From Dendrolimus kikuchii (lineage: Eukaryota; Arthropoda; Insecta; Lepidoptera; Lasiocampidae): a stretch of 64,000 bases of DNA. The stretch lies in assembly GCA_019925095.2 (NCBI GenBank), contig CM034403.1:5027690-5091689 (forward strand), written 5' to 3'. A program made the translations under genes and the position numbers. Shown here piece by piece: positions 1 through 12,695 of the stretch. Every line of letters starts with the position of its first letter. The first letter of the stretch is position 1. The notes below the pieces were generated by a model. The model ran no database searches. It had not been told where the DNA came from and saw nothing but the letters and a program-made list of their open reading frames with translations.

Positions 1-960
1 GTGTTCTCACAAAGTACGTTACTGCCTTTGTGTTTACATTTGAAAGCTTCATGAATCATTAGCTCGTCTGCAGCCATCGTTCGAGGTCAAAGGGCTTTCC
101 CTTTATGTAAAATATTGTTGTATGTTTCTACTTTCTCTGTGTTAAATATGTTAAACCTAGTGTGTTAATACGATATGATAATGAGTTTACATATTTGCTG
201 CATTTTTAAAATTTACATACTATTTACATACAAAATGGCCTACGGCTGGAATCCTTAATAGTTCACGCCTAAGTTAACAGCTTCTCCAGCCTGTCTGCAG
301 ATGTCTGTGTAGTAACTGATTTATGTGGTGGAAGAAAAGCCAACACTATTTGGTTTGAATGCTGCTCACCAATGTGCGAAATTAAGCTAAGTGGGCCTTA
401 CACGTCGGCTGAATAGTCTAGTCCGACGTGTAAAGAGGGAATATCATTACAAAAATCATAAGAACCTTGTAAATTGATCGATTTATTTTTTTAATATATC
501 TACTAATTTGATTAGCATTTGACACTTTAAATGTACAACTTGGAAATAATATTTCCAAGTTTTTCAAACTAAACTACAATTAAATTACTTGAGAACGACT
601 GTAAACGCTTTAATACATAAATGTTTTCGTAGAACTACGCATATTCTGCTAACTTTGTAACAAGAATGATATCATAACTAAATACTATATTTATCATGAA
701 TATAGCATAATTCTAGATAAACAAAAACAAATATTAAAACCTGTTTCATATTATTTACGGTTTAACGGTCTACTGATTTACTGCATTACAAAAAAAATAT
801 CTCTACTCTAGACAATAATTACTTATTACGTGAGAGTTTAGTCTTCTGGTAACGATATATTGCCTGTCAATAGAATGGCTAAACGCAACGCTTAAGAGAG
901 TACCGGACTGCATTTTGCATATTGTTTTTATTTGCATGTCACGCTACAACGATCATAAAA
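1..960. other. AT-rich DNA, nothing recognised
   Basis: No open frame of note, no clear repeat and no RNA gene seen. A short self-complementary stretch around 400-430 (tacacgtcgg / ccgacgtgta) could form a hairpin. Confidence 0.5.
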
Positions 961-966
961 TATAAT

Positions 967-1288
967 ATCCGTGCAGGAACGGAGAAAGAATACAATTTCC
1001 TGCGGCCCGGCGGCCTGTCGTAAGAGGCGACTAAACAACCCACAGCTAGGTGGTAGAGTATTTGCTCGACTGGATGGCGACCACCCCTGGTCTAGAGTAT
1101 GCCGCCATAACAACCTTGTGTTGTGTTCCGGCATTAGTGACCAGGTTCCAGTCTCCTTTAAGAGAGCAGCAGCGCATTTGTAGCACCTTTGGTGTTGCAA
1201 AAGTCTATAGGCGATGGTAACCGCTTTCCACCAAGTGGGCCGTCTGCCTGTCTGCTGAACTCCTGCAATAAAAAAATAAATAAAAGAA
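967..1288 (+). repeat. Family A SINE-like repeat, near full length
   Basis: It starts tatccgtgcaggaacgg with a small hairpin (TCCG...CGGA) and ends tctgctgaactcctgcaataaaaaaataaataaaa. About ten other copies occur in this window (6.2, 11.8, 23.7, 24.6, 29.6, 38.0, 42.9, 44.1, 51.1, 52.6 kb). The A-rich tail with AATAAA marks the 3' end. No tRNA A/B boxes are evident, so the head is of unknown origin. A 70-codon open frame crosses this and other copies, but differences between copies change residues freely. Confidence 0.85.
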
Positions 1289-1574
1289 ATGAATACTAGG
1301 TGACCCGGAAATCCTGTATTATTTTCAAAAATATGAAAGTAGATAATAATATGGTGGATATCTTCATTGGGCAGTCAAGGCAGTAAATATTTCTGTAGAT
1401 ATGACGAACGTGAAATGCTTAATTTTTGTCACTTGGCTACCAAACCTTATAGTAGCTTTTTGACTAAAAATATCCCACCTCTGCACAAATAATTAACGCT
1501 TAAGGGTAAATAAGTTTTTATTTTAAATCCTTGCGTCTCCGTTGCGCGATAACATCTATTGCCGGTTTTCTATC

Positions 1575-1745
1575 TTTCCATTTTTTTATTACCATAAGGC
1601 TAGCTAACAGGCCTTTTCATGGAAAGTGCCCATTGCCGCTTGCAACACCAGGGCCGCTGTCAACGCTTTGCCAGCTTCAAAGAAATTTTATAACGCCCTT
1701 CTTAAATGACCCCATGTAGCGCAGAGGGCAGACCTTTCCAAGTCT
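1575..1745 (-). repeat. Family B repeat, diverged
   Basis: It has a T-rich left end, then catggaaagtgcccattgcc, gcaacaccagggccgctg, and the body gaaattttataacgccctt. It matches the copies at 22.95, 40.0 and 50.9 kb. Its tail module is the same as the 3' part of family A, whereas its body differs. Confidence 0.6.
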
Positions 1746-1784
1746 CCAAGTTATTGTACGCGGAGTAAACGGTCTAGAAAACCG

Positions 1785-2490
1785 TTGCGTAGTAGCTCAA
1801 ACGAGGGCGAAGAATCCGCAAATGGCGAGAGGTGCGACGGTAAAAATGTGGCGTTGCCACCAGATCAAACAACTCCTCGGAACATTCTCAATTGTACAAA
1901 CCGTAGAACACGTAGAGAGACGCAGTCTCTTCGTAGGCTAAGCGATTCTAAACCATATATCAGTAATTCTGTACTTGTACCAATCTTCTATGATCGTAAA
2001 ATGTGTCCTCCATAAGTGAACGGTTTGGAAATAACTCAGCCAAAGTACAGTGCTCATGGCATCGTTATTGGCAGTATCGAGTGGAATAGAAACCTGAGGG
2101 TGCGATGGTGCGTGACGCGCCACATCGATGCACAAACACCATGACGCGACGAGCTCGCTGAGCACCAACCGAGCAGCATGGTCTCATTTATATGATGACA
2201 ATACACATATCGGCGCCTGTCTCGTGCTGATTCAAATTTCTTCAGTTTAACATCGGAGTGACGGAACATAATTTATTCAAATAATGAAAAAGAATAGCGT
2301 CTCCGAAATTTGTGGTGTGATAGAGAACACGAGAAACGACTATGGAAGCATAACGCATATTATGCCGATCCCAAATGATAAAGACAAAGTGAAAGAAAAG
2401 AGAGAAACTTTCTTTCAAAAAACTCTAAAGATTCAGAAACCAGGTATTTATCATCTCGAGGAATTGGAATACATTGATTTTAATTTATAA
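1785..2490 (+). pseudogene. Possible decayed coding remnant, unknown protein
   Basis: Three plus-strand stretches look coding-like in sequence. 1785-2015 is open with no ATG at its left end. The same frame continues after a single TAA to 2144 (reading VNGLEITQPKYS and on through WNRNLRVRWC). A neighbouring frame is then open to about 2252 (through SHLYDDNTHIGACLVLIQ). An ATG at 2284 opens 68 codons ending in IYHLEELEYIDFNL and a TAA. I do not recognise a family. The pattern could be a pseudogene with a stop and frameshifts, exons of a small gene, or chance. Only the last ORF has a proper ATG. It lies just right of a family B repeat and just left of a family C insertion. Confidence 0.22.
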
Positions 2491-2589
2491 GAACGCAAAA
2501 TTTATTTACAGTTAATAGTCACATAAGTGGTTTACTATCAAGTAACATTATAACCAAATGGCTAACGATTTTCCGTAGAAATTCAAGAT

Positions 2590-2784
2590 ACATACATACA
2601 TACATAACTTCATGCCAGTTCCCTTGCGGGGTAGGCACGAACAACAGAGCGCCATTTAGCCTTATTCTTACACACCTCACTTGCTTCTTTAACATTCATA
2701 ACTCTTGTCATGCACGCTCGTCTGTTCTTGAGGCTCCTCACATCATTTTCTGCTAGTACACGATCAATTTGATCGTGTACTAGC
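2590..2784 (-). mobile_element. Family C non-LTR retrotransposon 3' end, 5'-truncated
   Basis: The minus strand encodes the C-terminal end of a LINE reverse-transcriptase ORF (DQIDRVLAENDVRSLKNRR to YPARELA), followed by the TATG-repeat tail. An 11 bp direct repeat, aaattcaagat, flanks it at 2579-2589 and 2785-2795. This is the expected target-site duplication of target-primed insertion with 5' truncation. Confidence 0.88.
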
Positions 2785-2799
2785 AAATTCAAGATGTAC

Positions 2800-5090
2800 G
2801 TCATAATACTTAATAATACCTAATGTCTTCATAATCTTAAATATTCTACTAACATGGCATTACCAGAAGGGTCCATTTAAGCCATGAAAGTTTAAAAAAC
2901 ACCGAAATCCCATATAAGAAGATAGTCAAAATTTGAAAGTCATAATAAGTATAGTTTTACATTTTTGCTATAACATTACATGGGCATAAAATTTCATACA
3001 GGCAATCGCGTTTAAAATTAATTATTTTCACGCAAATAGTTCTCTTTGAATACAGAGGAATAAACAATAAACACAAACATCTATAAATCATGGGAACCTT
3101 ACTTCATGCAATTCCGATTTGCATGCGTTCGAATGTATTTATGACTTCCACTTGTGAATATAGTTTAGATTAAGATATGCTCAAAACCAATGTAGCGAAA
3201 CGACAGCAACTGGAATAAAACATCTCATTGTTAGTATTGTTTTAACCTTTCAGTTGGAAGTCATGTTTGATCTGTGTGCCAAATTTTATTGCAAATACTA
3301 GACTGTTACTATTCTCTGCCATCTAGGTATGTCAAGATAATGCTTTAGATTTTCTTCCTCATAACAACATCACACAGTATTGTAACATCTAAAAGTCTAC
3401 TGGAAGAACTAAGCGATCTTATTTCTTCAATGTTGTCCGTCGTTCAAATGTAAATAACAGATCATATACTTGAAAGCCGTGACTATTCCGATTTCATTCA
3501 GCTCTGATTTGTATTGTAAGATCTATGTAACATTTATAGTTAGAAGTCTGTGTATTGTCTCACTCAGTTTCCTGGAATGAAGAGGTTGTAGGTTCATTTC
3601 CTGATAAGGGAAATTTCATAAACAAACAGTCCGTTATTAATGATAGTCTGGGTGTCTTAGATGTTAGCGAGTTGTTTTTGTATAAAACTCATAAAACACT
3701 CGCAATTTATTGCTTTGAAAATGTAAAATAAAATATGTTTGTTTTTGTGACGATTTATGTTTTATAAATGTGGTATCATAATATTATGCGGGTTCATATA
3801 TTATGATTAACCTCCAAAATTAATATAACGCATATTAACAAGACCTCGATTTTAACATTGAGATCGATGATTGGTGTTATGAGGGCGAAAATCTTCTTTT
3901 ACAATTTAAAAAACAAGTCACAAAAGGTGTGTTACTCTTGAAACCGATGGATATGAGAGTAAATAAAAGATTCGATAAAGATTTAGAATAATTCGCTATG
4001 TGACAGATAATATAATAGAAAGAGAATATACATTACTTATCAGTCGCACATATTGACGGAGTCAGTGAACAGTACATTTTTTGAAGACATTATTTTTTAA
4101 TGAAAATTGTTACATATTACGTCTATTTATCACAGTGTCACCAAATATTGTATTTAGAAGATCCTGCACTAACGCCGATGATAGGTAGACGACACCGTAC
4201 AACTGAGGAATGTTGAAGACAGTTGAAAAGAAAAATTAGAGATGTAGACAGACCTCGGGCTTAGAAGTGAAAAGATGCAATCGAGATTGAACGTTATGAT
4301 AATGATGAAGATTTTAGATAAATGAATAGAATAGATGATATTACGTAAACGGTCTAAAACCGGACCGACGCGTAACGTTTGAAGTTATAGTAACAATGAA
4401 GCGTGCGGTATTAAAAAAACTTATAAGTAATAAGAAAACATATCGATAGAACGGCAAAGTATTGGCATTTCAAAAATCATCCACCAAGGGGGACAACGAT
4501 AGGAATAATTAGTTCCTAAGACCAGATGTTTTACTTGAAAGATATCCTGCAGTCATCGCAAACAAAAGTAACATATCTCGCGACAGGGTTCGATCTGAAT
4601 ACTTGTTAACGTAAATTATCCACGTGTTAAACAAAGAGTCCAATAATGACGTCTAATAATTTGAATTTCAAACTAGAAGTAATTATAAAGTAAGTTAATT
4701 GCCATACGAGGCCACGCTTCAGAAATGTACCCACTAATCTAAATATTTTCATCAGAAATTTTAAAGCGTTGCGTAAGAATAATTAAAGATCTTTGGATAT
4801 AAACAAATACATAATACAGTGTTGAACGTATGAATAAACTTAATACTAATCATATTCACGAAGTGTATATTAAATATAGGAGGCTGTGTAATAAAAATAT
4901 TTCGCATAATCCTACTTTCAATTACTTCATATGATAGCAAGTCTGAAAACAAACTATATAGGTAAGTACATTTAATTCATTAAGAAAATTCAATAATACA
5001 TGCGTCTTATTAAGATTATTAAGGCCTAGGGCAAGAATTTGAAATATGTGCCTCATAAAAATCATTTTCGCACAATTATTAATTGCAAAG
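2800..5090. other. AT-rich spacer, nothing recognised
   Basis: No supported gene. Open frames are short and AT-driven. No clear repeat match to the families seen elsewhere in the window. Confidence 0.45.
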
Positions 5091-5194
5091 TTAGTCGTTG
5101 TGAGGGTTACGCTAATGGCGACCCGACCACCTTCTATACCGGTCGCAAGCCACGTCGCTGCTTCTGTAGCAAATAATAATAAATAATAAATAAA

Positions 5195-5300
5195 AGAATT
5201 TTTATTGTCACCAAAAATATAACAAATTTTGCCTTAAAATTAAGACTAGTTACTAACACCTAGACTAGGCCAAGCCTGTATCCTAGGTGTTAGTTGCTTC
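5195..5300 (-). repeat. Probable LINE 3' UTR fragment with hairpin
   Basis: The left end, tttttattgtcacc, is the reverse complement of a ggtgacaataaaaa tail containing AATAAA. Just inside it is a perfect 12 bp inverted repeat, actaacacctag (5252-5263) with ctaggtgttagt (5283-5294). Tail plus stem-loop is typical of LINE 3' UTRs; the family is not identified. Confidence 0.5.
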
Positions 5301-6173
5301 CAGTGACGTAATAACTAAATTAGAACACTCTTGTTTAAATGAAATAACGTAAGAAGTATTAACTTATTTCGTTATATCCGACAATTTTAAGCATTTTATT
5401 GAGTTAATGACGGAATTTGGAAAAAAGCGAACAATGATGAAAGATGAAATCTACAAAATTGGTGCAAGCGTAAAAAATAACTGCACTACGCGCGCCATCT
5501 CAGCTTAACTGTAAATAGATGCCGGTGTGAATTCGAAACCAGAAACTTGTTCTTAAAAAAACAACCACAACATGTTTTGGAGAACTAAAGCAAAATGGTG
5601 TTACAAAATCTGGGAACCTAGTAAATACTCATTTGAATGACAGAATAGCGTAACAGCAGGTAACGATGTGTATCGAGTCGCACAACTTAAGAGTAGCTGC
5701 GAACAATATAAATTGCAATGCCAAATTACAACATTCTAGTATTATAGTTTTGCACGATAGGATAATACTTATAGTGGCGTAAGATAACCAACCAGCCGTG
5801 ACAAACAAACATCAGAGTCAACGACATTACCCGAACATATAAAACACTTTCAGTTTCGTGAAATCGAAAGCGGCACATACATCTCCAGCACACTGCAAGG
5901 CGCGCGATTTTAACTAAGATGGCGGCGAAAAAAATTGATGATCCGTCACGGCAATGTGCGCCGGCGCATCCAGCGTCCATAATTTGTCAATTGTAGCACT
6001 TTATTGCCGCGTTCCGCGTACATGTCCCTATCACCATTAACCGATTAAAAGTTTTATGCATTACGAAATTATGAGAAAGATATTTCGGTCAGCGTTAAAA
6101 CTAATCTTCCTTATTTAGTCACAATTTTTATTATTAATTTATATTTAAATTGATTTAATTAATCGATATTTAC

Positions 6174-6463
6174 TTTTTTTTTAATGTATAAGTTTAGCAG
6201 ACAGGAGACGGCACATCTTATTGAAAGCGGTTAGCATCGCCTATGCATATTTGTAACACCAAAGGCGCTATCAATGTGCTGCCGCTGGGGACTGGAACCT
6301 GGCCATTAATGCCGAAACACAAATGAAAGTTGTTATGGCCAATACTCTTGACCAGGAGTGGTAGCCATCCAGACAGATGAATATCCTACCTGTGGTTTGT
6401 TTTTGTCGCCTCTTACTACCGATCCCCTGGCCGCAGGAATCTTTTTCAATTCCTGCACGGATA
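6174..6463 (-). repeat. Family A SINE-like repeat, near full length
   Basis: It reads from the T-rich tail complement through cagacaggagacggc, gcaacaccaaaggcgct-like sequence and on to tcctgcacggata, the reverse complement of the family's fixed 5' end. It is fairly diverged from the 38.0 kb copy. Confidence 0.8.
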
Positions 6464-6469
6464 AAATAG

Positions 6470-7980
6470 CCACTTATTAAATTTAAGTGAGTTTAGGCCA
6501 CTGAAGGTGTACAATAACGTGACCGAGCCACTGCCACTATAATAGACAATTATAACGTGTGCCGGTAAGACTTTATCTCGTACAGATGCGAGTTTCTTTG
6601 TTTCTAATTTTGCCCATAGAACAGCTCTAGCAAGGTAATATCAATTTCAGAATAATTTTGTGTTAGGTAGTTATAATAAAGCTTTCAGCATAGTGTAGTG
6701 ACACGTAACAGCGAAATGCAATAAGTATATAACCGCGGACAGTGTATCGGCCTTGGTTTCCGACGAGAAAGTGCAGCCACCTCTCTAATTACTAGCGACT
6801 TGCCTTACATGGACGTTGAATTTGTTTGATTAAAACCTATCAATGCCCGGTGAAACTGAACTGACTGGCTTGGATGTGTCTTTATTTTGCCATCCATGTA
6901 TTTACTAATATAAATTTATAAGTGACTGTTTGTTTGTGCGCTATAATTTCACGACTAAACTGCTTAAGCTATCCTAAAGAAATTTGGAAGCAGATTCATT
7001 GTGTGGGATAGATATAGACTACCTTTTAAAAAAACATCATTGAGACGGTGAAAAGTAGGATGGAATGTTTGATGCAATTTATAATTCATCTAAGTTATGC
7101 TCGGATTTAAGTTCGGAAAGGTTAGTATTTTAACTCTTCTGCTAAGACAAAAATTACAAGTTTGTAATGAGCTCTTGTCTACGGGGATCACTAATACTTT
7201 CACAGTAATATTAGTATTAGGTACTGTATAACTAATAAACAATAGGTAAGATGGGGCTGTAATGTAACTGTAAAAGTCCTGAGCCCCTTTAAATATAAAA
7301 AATCGTCTAGTTAGGGCTATAAAAATATTTAGGTTTTTGAAAAGAAATACGGATTTGAACGTAATAGTTCTGTTTTTACTTAATTCAGAAAATAAAATTC
7401 AACATAATCGTAGGTAAAAATCTAATTACTTGCACGTGTTTATTCCTTCTCCAGTCTTGGGAACGAGCCGAGTATAATCAAATAATTATTATTTACTACA
7501 TTTTAAAATGATATATAGGTCAATAATTAATTCATATTCATTAATATACATATCAATTATAATTAAGTAGAGCATGAAATAAATATTAAATTAAAAGTAA
7601 TTACATAATATAATGAAACAAAGAATTGGTGGTGTGTCTGGACGTATTTATGCAAACTTCTCTTTTTTGTTTCTTCTATATCTAGTATAAGTAAAATATA
7701 ATTAACATGATAAGTATCTTTCTCAAAAAATCGGAGACATACTTTCTGCAGGATATGGATTAAGAACGTTTACGTGAACGAAGCCACGAGGAAAGTTCTA
7801 GTAGCAATATCCACTTGTTTTACCTTAATCATGTCTTCGTGGAACGGCATCGTTAAAGTGAAAATATCCGACCACGATATTCCTGCTATGCCGAAGATAC
7901 TTCCGCGTCGTTAAGACACGAACCTTATTTACAACCTTTCATTACTCTCACTCATAGTGTATCTCACAAGTATAAGATCT
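6470..7980. other. AT-rich spacer, nothing recognised
   Basis: No supported coding sequence. The stretch 7740-7920 is less AT-rich but has no open frame or recognisable repeat. Confidence 0.4.
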
Positions 7981-7982
7981 GG

Positions 7983-8319
7983 CGCCCAATTCTGCTATTA
8001 CTACCTAGTCAAAATCGTCGGACACTATCGTCTGCATTGTAGGTTTGCCTGATTTCAGTAGTATGTTGATTACAACAAATATTTATAAGCGAAAACTTGC
8101 GAAATAAATGTTAAAATTTTTGGTAGCTTTTCAATATTAATTTCGGCTAACGCCATTTCTGCTAATGGCAATACTAATTTTATTCCACTATTATTCCGCC
8201 GCGACAATATCGGAAGGATACTGTGGATTTAGTAGAATACTATTTTTTATCTCTATCGCAATGGAGTCGTACTTTGAATATCTTCGCAACGTCAAGATAT
8301 TGAAATAGCAGAATGAGCC
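7983..8319. mobile_element. Small TIR element 'G', uninterrupted copy
   Basis: Ends gcgcccaattctgctatt and aatagcagaatgagccc form an inverted repeat with an 11 bp perfect core (7989-7999 and 8304-8314). The same element occurs at 37840-38490, where it is interrupted by family A. Here the interruption point is intact at 8087-8098 (aagcgaaaactt), giving an empty site for comparison. Confidence 0.68.
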
Positions 8320-8329
8320 CCTTGACGAT

Positions 8330-10455
8330 TCTCCTGAACGCATCATTTTCAGCTACCACGTTTTCATAAAACCTTTGCTAGATCACTGAATTGATTAATG
8401 CTCATTATTGTTATCAACAATGACCTTCAAATGAAGAAATCCTTAAGAAGATACAGTGGTATAAAAAATAAACATAGACAATGATTCGCTCAAGAAATTC
8501 ACCTACCTACGACGGAAAATTTGAAAGATGATAAAAGTGGTATGGGCAAATACTGAAAAGGGCTCAAATAATATGGACACAGCGTTGAATAAGACTTAAC
8601 ACGAAAGAAAAAGATATGAATATATTAATGTACCTGATGTGTCGTGAGGTGACTAAGTACGTGTTGCAGAAAAATTTGAAAATTATCTTCAATAAAAGCT
8701 TCTTCCTATTTCGTAAAATTTTACTTCATTTAATTAAATTTTATTTTGCACCAAACGTCAAGTGAATCATTACAATAATTTCAATACACATCAATATTCC
8801 AACGATGTACGACGCTCTTGTCATCATAATTGCGATTGTAAGTGAGCCAATACCTATGCAAGTTGATGAAAGGGCTCTTCAGAATTATTAATAAATAATT
8901 TCAAGAGTCATTAAGCACGCGGTTATGAATTAATAAATTGATGAACTAGCAACATGCTATACTTCGAGAGACCTTTTGCTTATAAGTAAGATAGCAATTA
9001 TTGTGAATTTCAGGTTACATAATTACTTTGTTATTAATGTATCCAATCACAAAATATAGATGTACAAATGTTCCCTGACAGGCTTTCTCAATGTGGTGGA
9101 TGCAAACCCCTTAAGGTATGCGACAAAATGTACGAGATGGCGGCTGATTAGATGACTCGTGTGTATAACACGTAAAACTGCTCCTAGAATCTACTGAATT
9201 TTCGCCAAGAAACAAGCCCATCGATCACATTAATCAAGAATACAGTCATGTCTATTGCTCGTTGTAACTTTATTTCTGTTTTAATAAAATACATTATTTA
9301 CATCTTTCTATAACTAATTCTTTAAGAGGTTCCCCATTGTCTTGAAATCCAATATCGATACGTAGAACTATAAATTCGGAAAACTATTTTAAATTGATAT
9401 AAGTTTCGAAAACTTCTGATACAATTTTTCACTATTTATTTCATTTAATGCATCATTTTATCTCTCGTTTACAATTATGCTCACTTCCACGGCAGCAAGT
9501 ACGAAAATGGCGAAGGGAGTGAGCAGCACGAGTATGTTACCCAACATGCGATGTACATATTCGTGTTGCTAACTTGCTTGATGCTATGGAAGCGACCATA
9601 ATGTAGGTGGTACACGATGGGTAAGATAATGCGTCAAATGGGATAAAGCATGAGCATATGATAGATATAGAAGATGGAGGTAGAAGAATGTAGCGATGAA
9701 TGAATGACATGAGCTAGTTCAGGTTAGACACACACATTTATACGATTGAAGAAGTATCGACGATTGCAAACAACTATATAGATGTAATTAGAAAGGTGTT
9801 CTGCAAGTACAACAAGTCGACAACAAAAGCTATCAGACATACAAAAGGAGGACAACACAAAAGTCTATAACTGCGGAAACAAGAGGGCACGGCAACTTGC
9901 ACAATCCAGCGTCATCCGGTGTTCATTCTATACAAGTACAATGCATGCACTGTGCACCCTGTATGCGTGCAGTGGCGACTATCTAGTTTGAGATAAAATA
10001 CTGCTCGATAACAAATTCCGTGTCTATGATTACTAGAGTTTATGTCGTTTACAAAATATTTTAAATTAAATTTGGGCTTAAAGAAAACTAACTTTTTGTT
10101 CTTTAGATGTATTTTTTATTATTTTCTGAATCCTACAAAAGAACTTTACCTTCATAATTCTAATTCTAATGTACTTTAAAGAGTTCCGCAGTCACATAGC
10201 ACAAACGAAACCCTTATTTCATTAAGTTCAGGTATCGAATTCATTTTCATTATTATTAGTATTATAGTCAAGCTTAGCCAAGTGGACCAAGCAGCGTAAT
10301 GTGGTAACTGGTGTCATTTGTGACCCCGAAATGCCGGTTAAGCTAAAAGGACAGGTCTATAAATCTATCATTAGACCTGACTTAATTATTATTATTATAT
10401 CTTCAAACTGCAGATGACGTTAAGTTCCGTTTAAAAAAGGTAAAAACGAGAGGTG
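8330..10455. other. AT-rich spacer, nothing recognised
   Basis: Only short AT-driven frames. 9490-9720 and 9880-9980 are less AT-rich but show no coding pattern or repeat that I recognise. Confidence 0.4.
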
Positions 10456-10461
10456 TACAAC

Positions 10462-10596
10462 CCGCAAGAGTTAACTTGAGACTTCGCTCGGATGACATAA
10501 GCGCGAGGTACTAACGCGTCCATGGCGAAAGCGGTAAGAAGGCGGGGCAGGGAGGGGAGCGCGTATTTCGCTCAGGTCTCAAGTTAACTCTTGCGG
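10462..10596. mobile_element. MITE with 21 bp perfect terminal inverted repeats
   Basis: The first 21 bases (10462-10482, ccgcaagagttaacttgaga then c) are the exact reverse complement of the last 21 (10576-10596). The 135 bp element is clearly more GC-rich than its flanks. gtacaa occurs on both sides (10455-10460 and 10600-10605), a few bases out of register, so the target duplication is uncertain. No transposase. Confidence 0.75.
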
Positions 10597-11279
10597 ATAG
10601 TACAAAGTTACTCCATTGACGAATTTCGCCGCCTTGATCTTAAATAATGTTTAATTTATTATGTAGACATAATTATTATAGGCAAGTACTCTTTATACAG
10701 TTGAATAGAAATTAACTTTGTGAGATATGTTCTTCTAAATCATAAAAAGTGCGCATCCCCTTGAGGAGACTATTAAATGCTTCTTTTATAGTTTTGTAAC
10801 CAAATGAAAAAATAGTTCATGATCTTCGCCACTACGGAATCCAACCGTGTGCTTGGACCGTTAAGCGTTTGGTTTGGCCCAGTTTTAAAAATAAACTTTG
10901 TGTTTACAAAGCTAGTGCCACCATTGTTCTTATCATTTTCCTCAGCTACCTTGAATTAAACAGAACTGGCACAATCTACGGCCAGTTAAGAGGTTATTAT
11001 TGTAACAGGTGACGCACGCTCGCCAGAACTTCCCTAAGTTTGGAGTTAAAACGTGTTTACATCGCGGCGAGGATGTTTCCCGCTTATACAATAAATTATG
11101 ATGACCTCAGTGTTTATAATAAGTGGTCATACTTTACTGACGGTATTGCCAGATTCGAATTCTGAGAATACAGTGTCGTGGACATTAAAATAAGTGAAAT
11201 TACACTATGTATTATGAAAACAATTATTTTATACGTTTTGAGTTGTATTTATTATAATCACCTAACTAAATTGTATTAT

Positions 11280-11534
11280 CGTATGACTAAACAGATATAC
11301 AATGCAAAAGTGGATGGATGCAGAAGTCGTGGAAGGCCACGACACACCTTCCATGATTAAATTGATCGTGTACTAGCAGAAGGTGATGTCAGGAACCTTA
11401 AGAACAGACGAGCGTGCATGACAAGAGTTATGAATGTCAAAGAAGCAAGTGAGGTGTGTAAGAATAAGCCTGAATGGCGCTCTGTTGTTCGTGCCTACTC
11501 CGCAAGGGAACTGGCGTGAAGTTATGTATGTATG
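11280..11534 (+). mobile_element. Family C LINE 3' end, 5'-truncated
   Basis: It encodes MTKQIYNAKVDGCRSRGRPR, the RT C-terminal region, then the YPARELA-type end and a TATG tail. An in-frame TAA breaks the frame near 11358. The flanking 13 bp direct repeat taaattgtattat at 11267-11279 and 11535-11547 is the target-site duplication. Confidence 0.9.
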
Positions 11535-11599
11535 TAAATTGTATTATTAATTATTACTATTCACTATCAAGTATTAGCGTAATTAGAGAGGCCCACTTA

Positions 11600-11720
11600 A
11601 GGGCCGTCCACAAATTACGTCACCTGAATTTCATAATTTTTTGACCCCTCCCCGTACCTTGCTACAGCTGGTCACACCCGTGAGACTCTTCCCTCCCTAT
11701 GACATCACATATTTTGCTAT
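11600..11720. repeat. Possible end of a DNA-transposon-derived repeat
   Basis: It begins agggccgtccacaaattacg with a nearby GC-rich 'cccctcccc' stretch and gacatcaca. This resembles ends of small DNA transposons found widely in arthropod genomes. I do not see the partner end, so this is a family-level guess. Confidence 0.35.
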
Positions 11721-11828
11721 TTTACATCTAGAAATTATTAAATTAAAACAGCATTTCCTTAATTAGTTTTATTACCATTTAAATTATTTCTTAATAATTT
11801 AAACACTACATTGTTGTAGTGTGATAAT

Positions 11829-11893
11829 TGTCGCCTCTTACGACAGGCCGCCTGGCCGAAGGAACTAGTATTCTTTCTCCGTTCCTGCACGGA
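11829..11893 (-). repeat. Family A fragment (5' end only)
   Basis: Sequence tcgcctcttacgacaggccg through ttctccgttcctgcacgga is the reverse complement of the first ~65 bp of family A. The rest is missing. Confidence 0.75.
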
Positions 11894-12695
11894 GAAGAAT
11901 TCAACCAACATTATTTATTGTAACACATATTAAAATTATAGCCTAACATTACATGTAATTAAGACACAAAAGGATCTTATTCCTAGAGAGCGGTCTTTTC
12001 CAGACAAGCTCAGTAATAAATTGAACTGATAAGGGTAATTTTTAGTTAAAGTAATAAAACATTGCATCCACACTAATACAATATCCAGTAGATAGCGCGA
12101 AAATACGGCAGATTTACTGTAATTGTGGCGCATGTGGCAATGCTGTTTGCCGATGACAATGACATCACGGCCTTGTCTTACCGACAACGCTGCTAAGGTT
12201 ATATGTATATCGCCATCTTTAAAGCTTTAATGTATGAATACAGCTATAAAAGTATTTATTGCAAATAAAGTCGAGAGCGTGACTCTATATTCTTAAGCAA
12301 GGTTATTGAAATGGCTTTAGATGAAGCGGGATAACCTTTACAAAATGAAAACGTTTTCGATATTAGAAGGGTCCATTGTATAGGATTAAAATAAGATCGC
12401 CCGAGGGTGACCACGTAATACAAAGTTTGATAGAGATTGACAAACATGTAGGTACTGTTTGCTCATTTGGCTACAGTATCCTCAAAAAAGCATTTAAGAA
12501 AAATTACACCATATCTGACCAATTTTTGTTGAACGGAATTCCCACGTCCTGTTACATCGATTTCGTCAAATTTTCTACCCCTTCATAGTTTAAAATTTAA
12601 AGGGTTTAATATTACTATGATTTTTTTAAGACCCGTGTAAAACGACACAACACACACACGCTTATGTATGTTAAAAAATTCATCTCTCGTTCATA

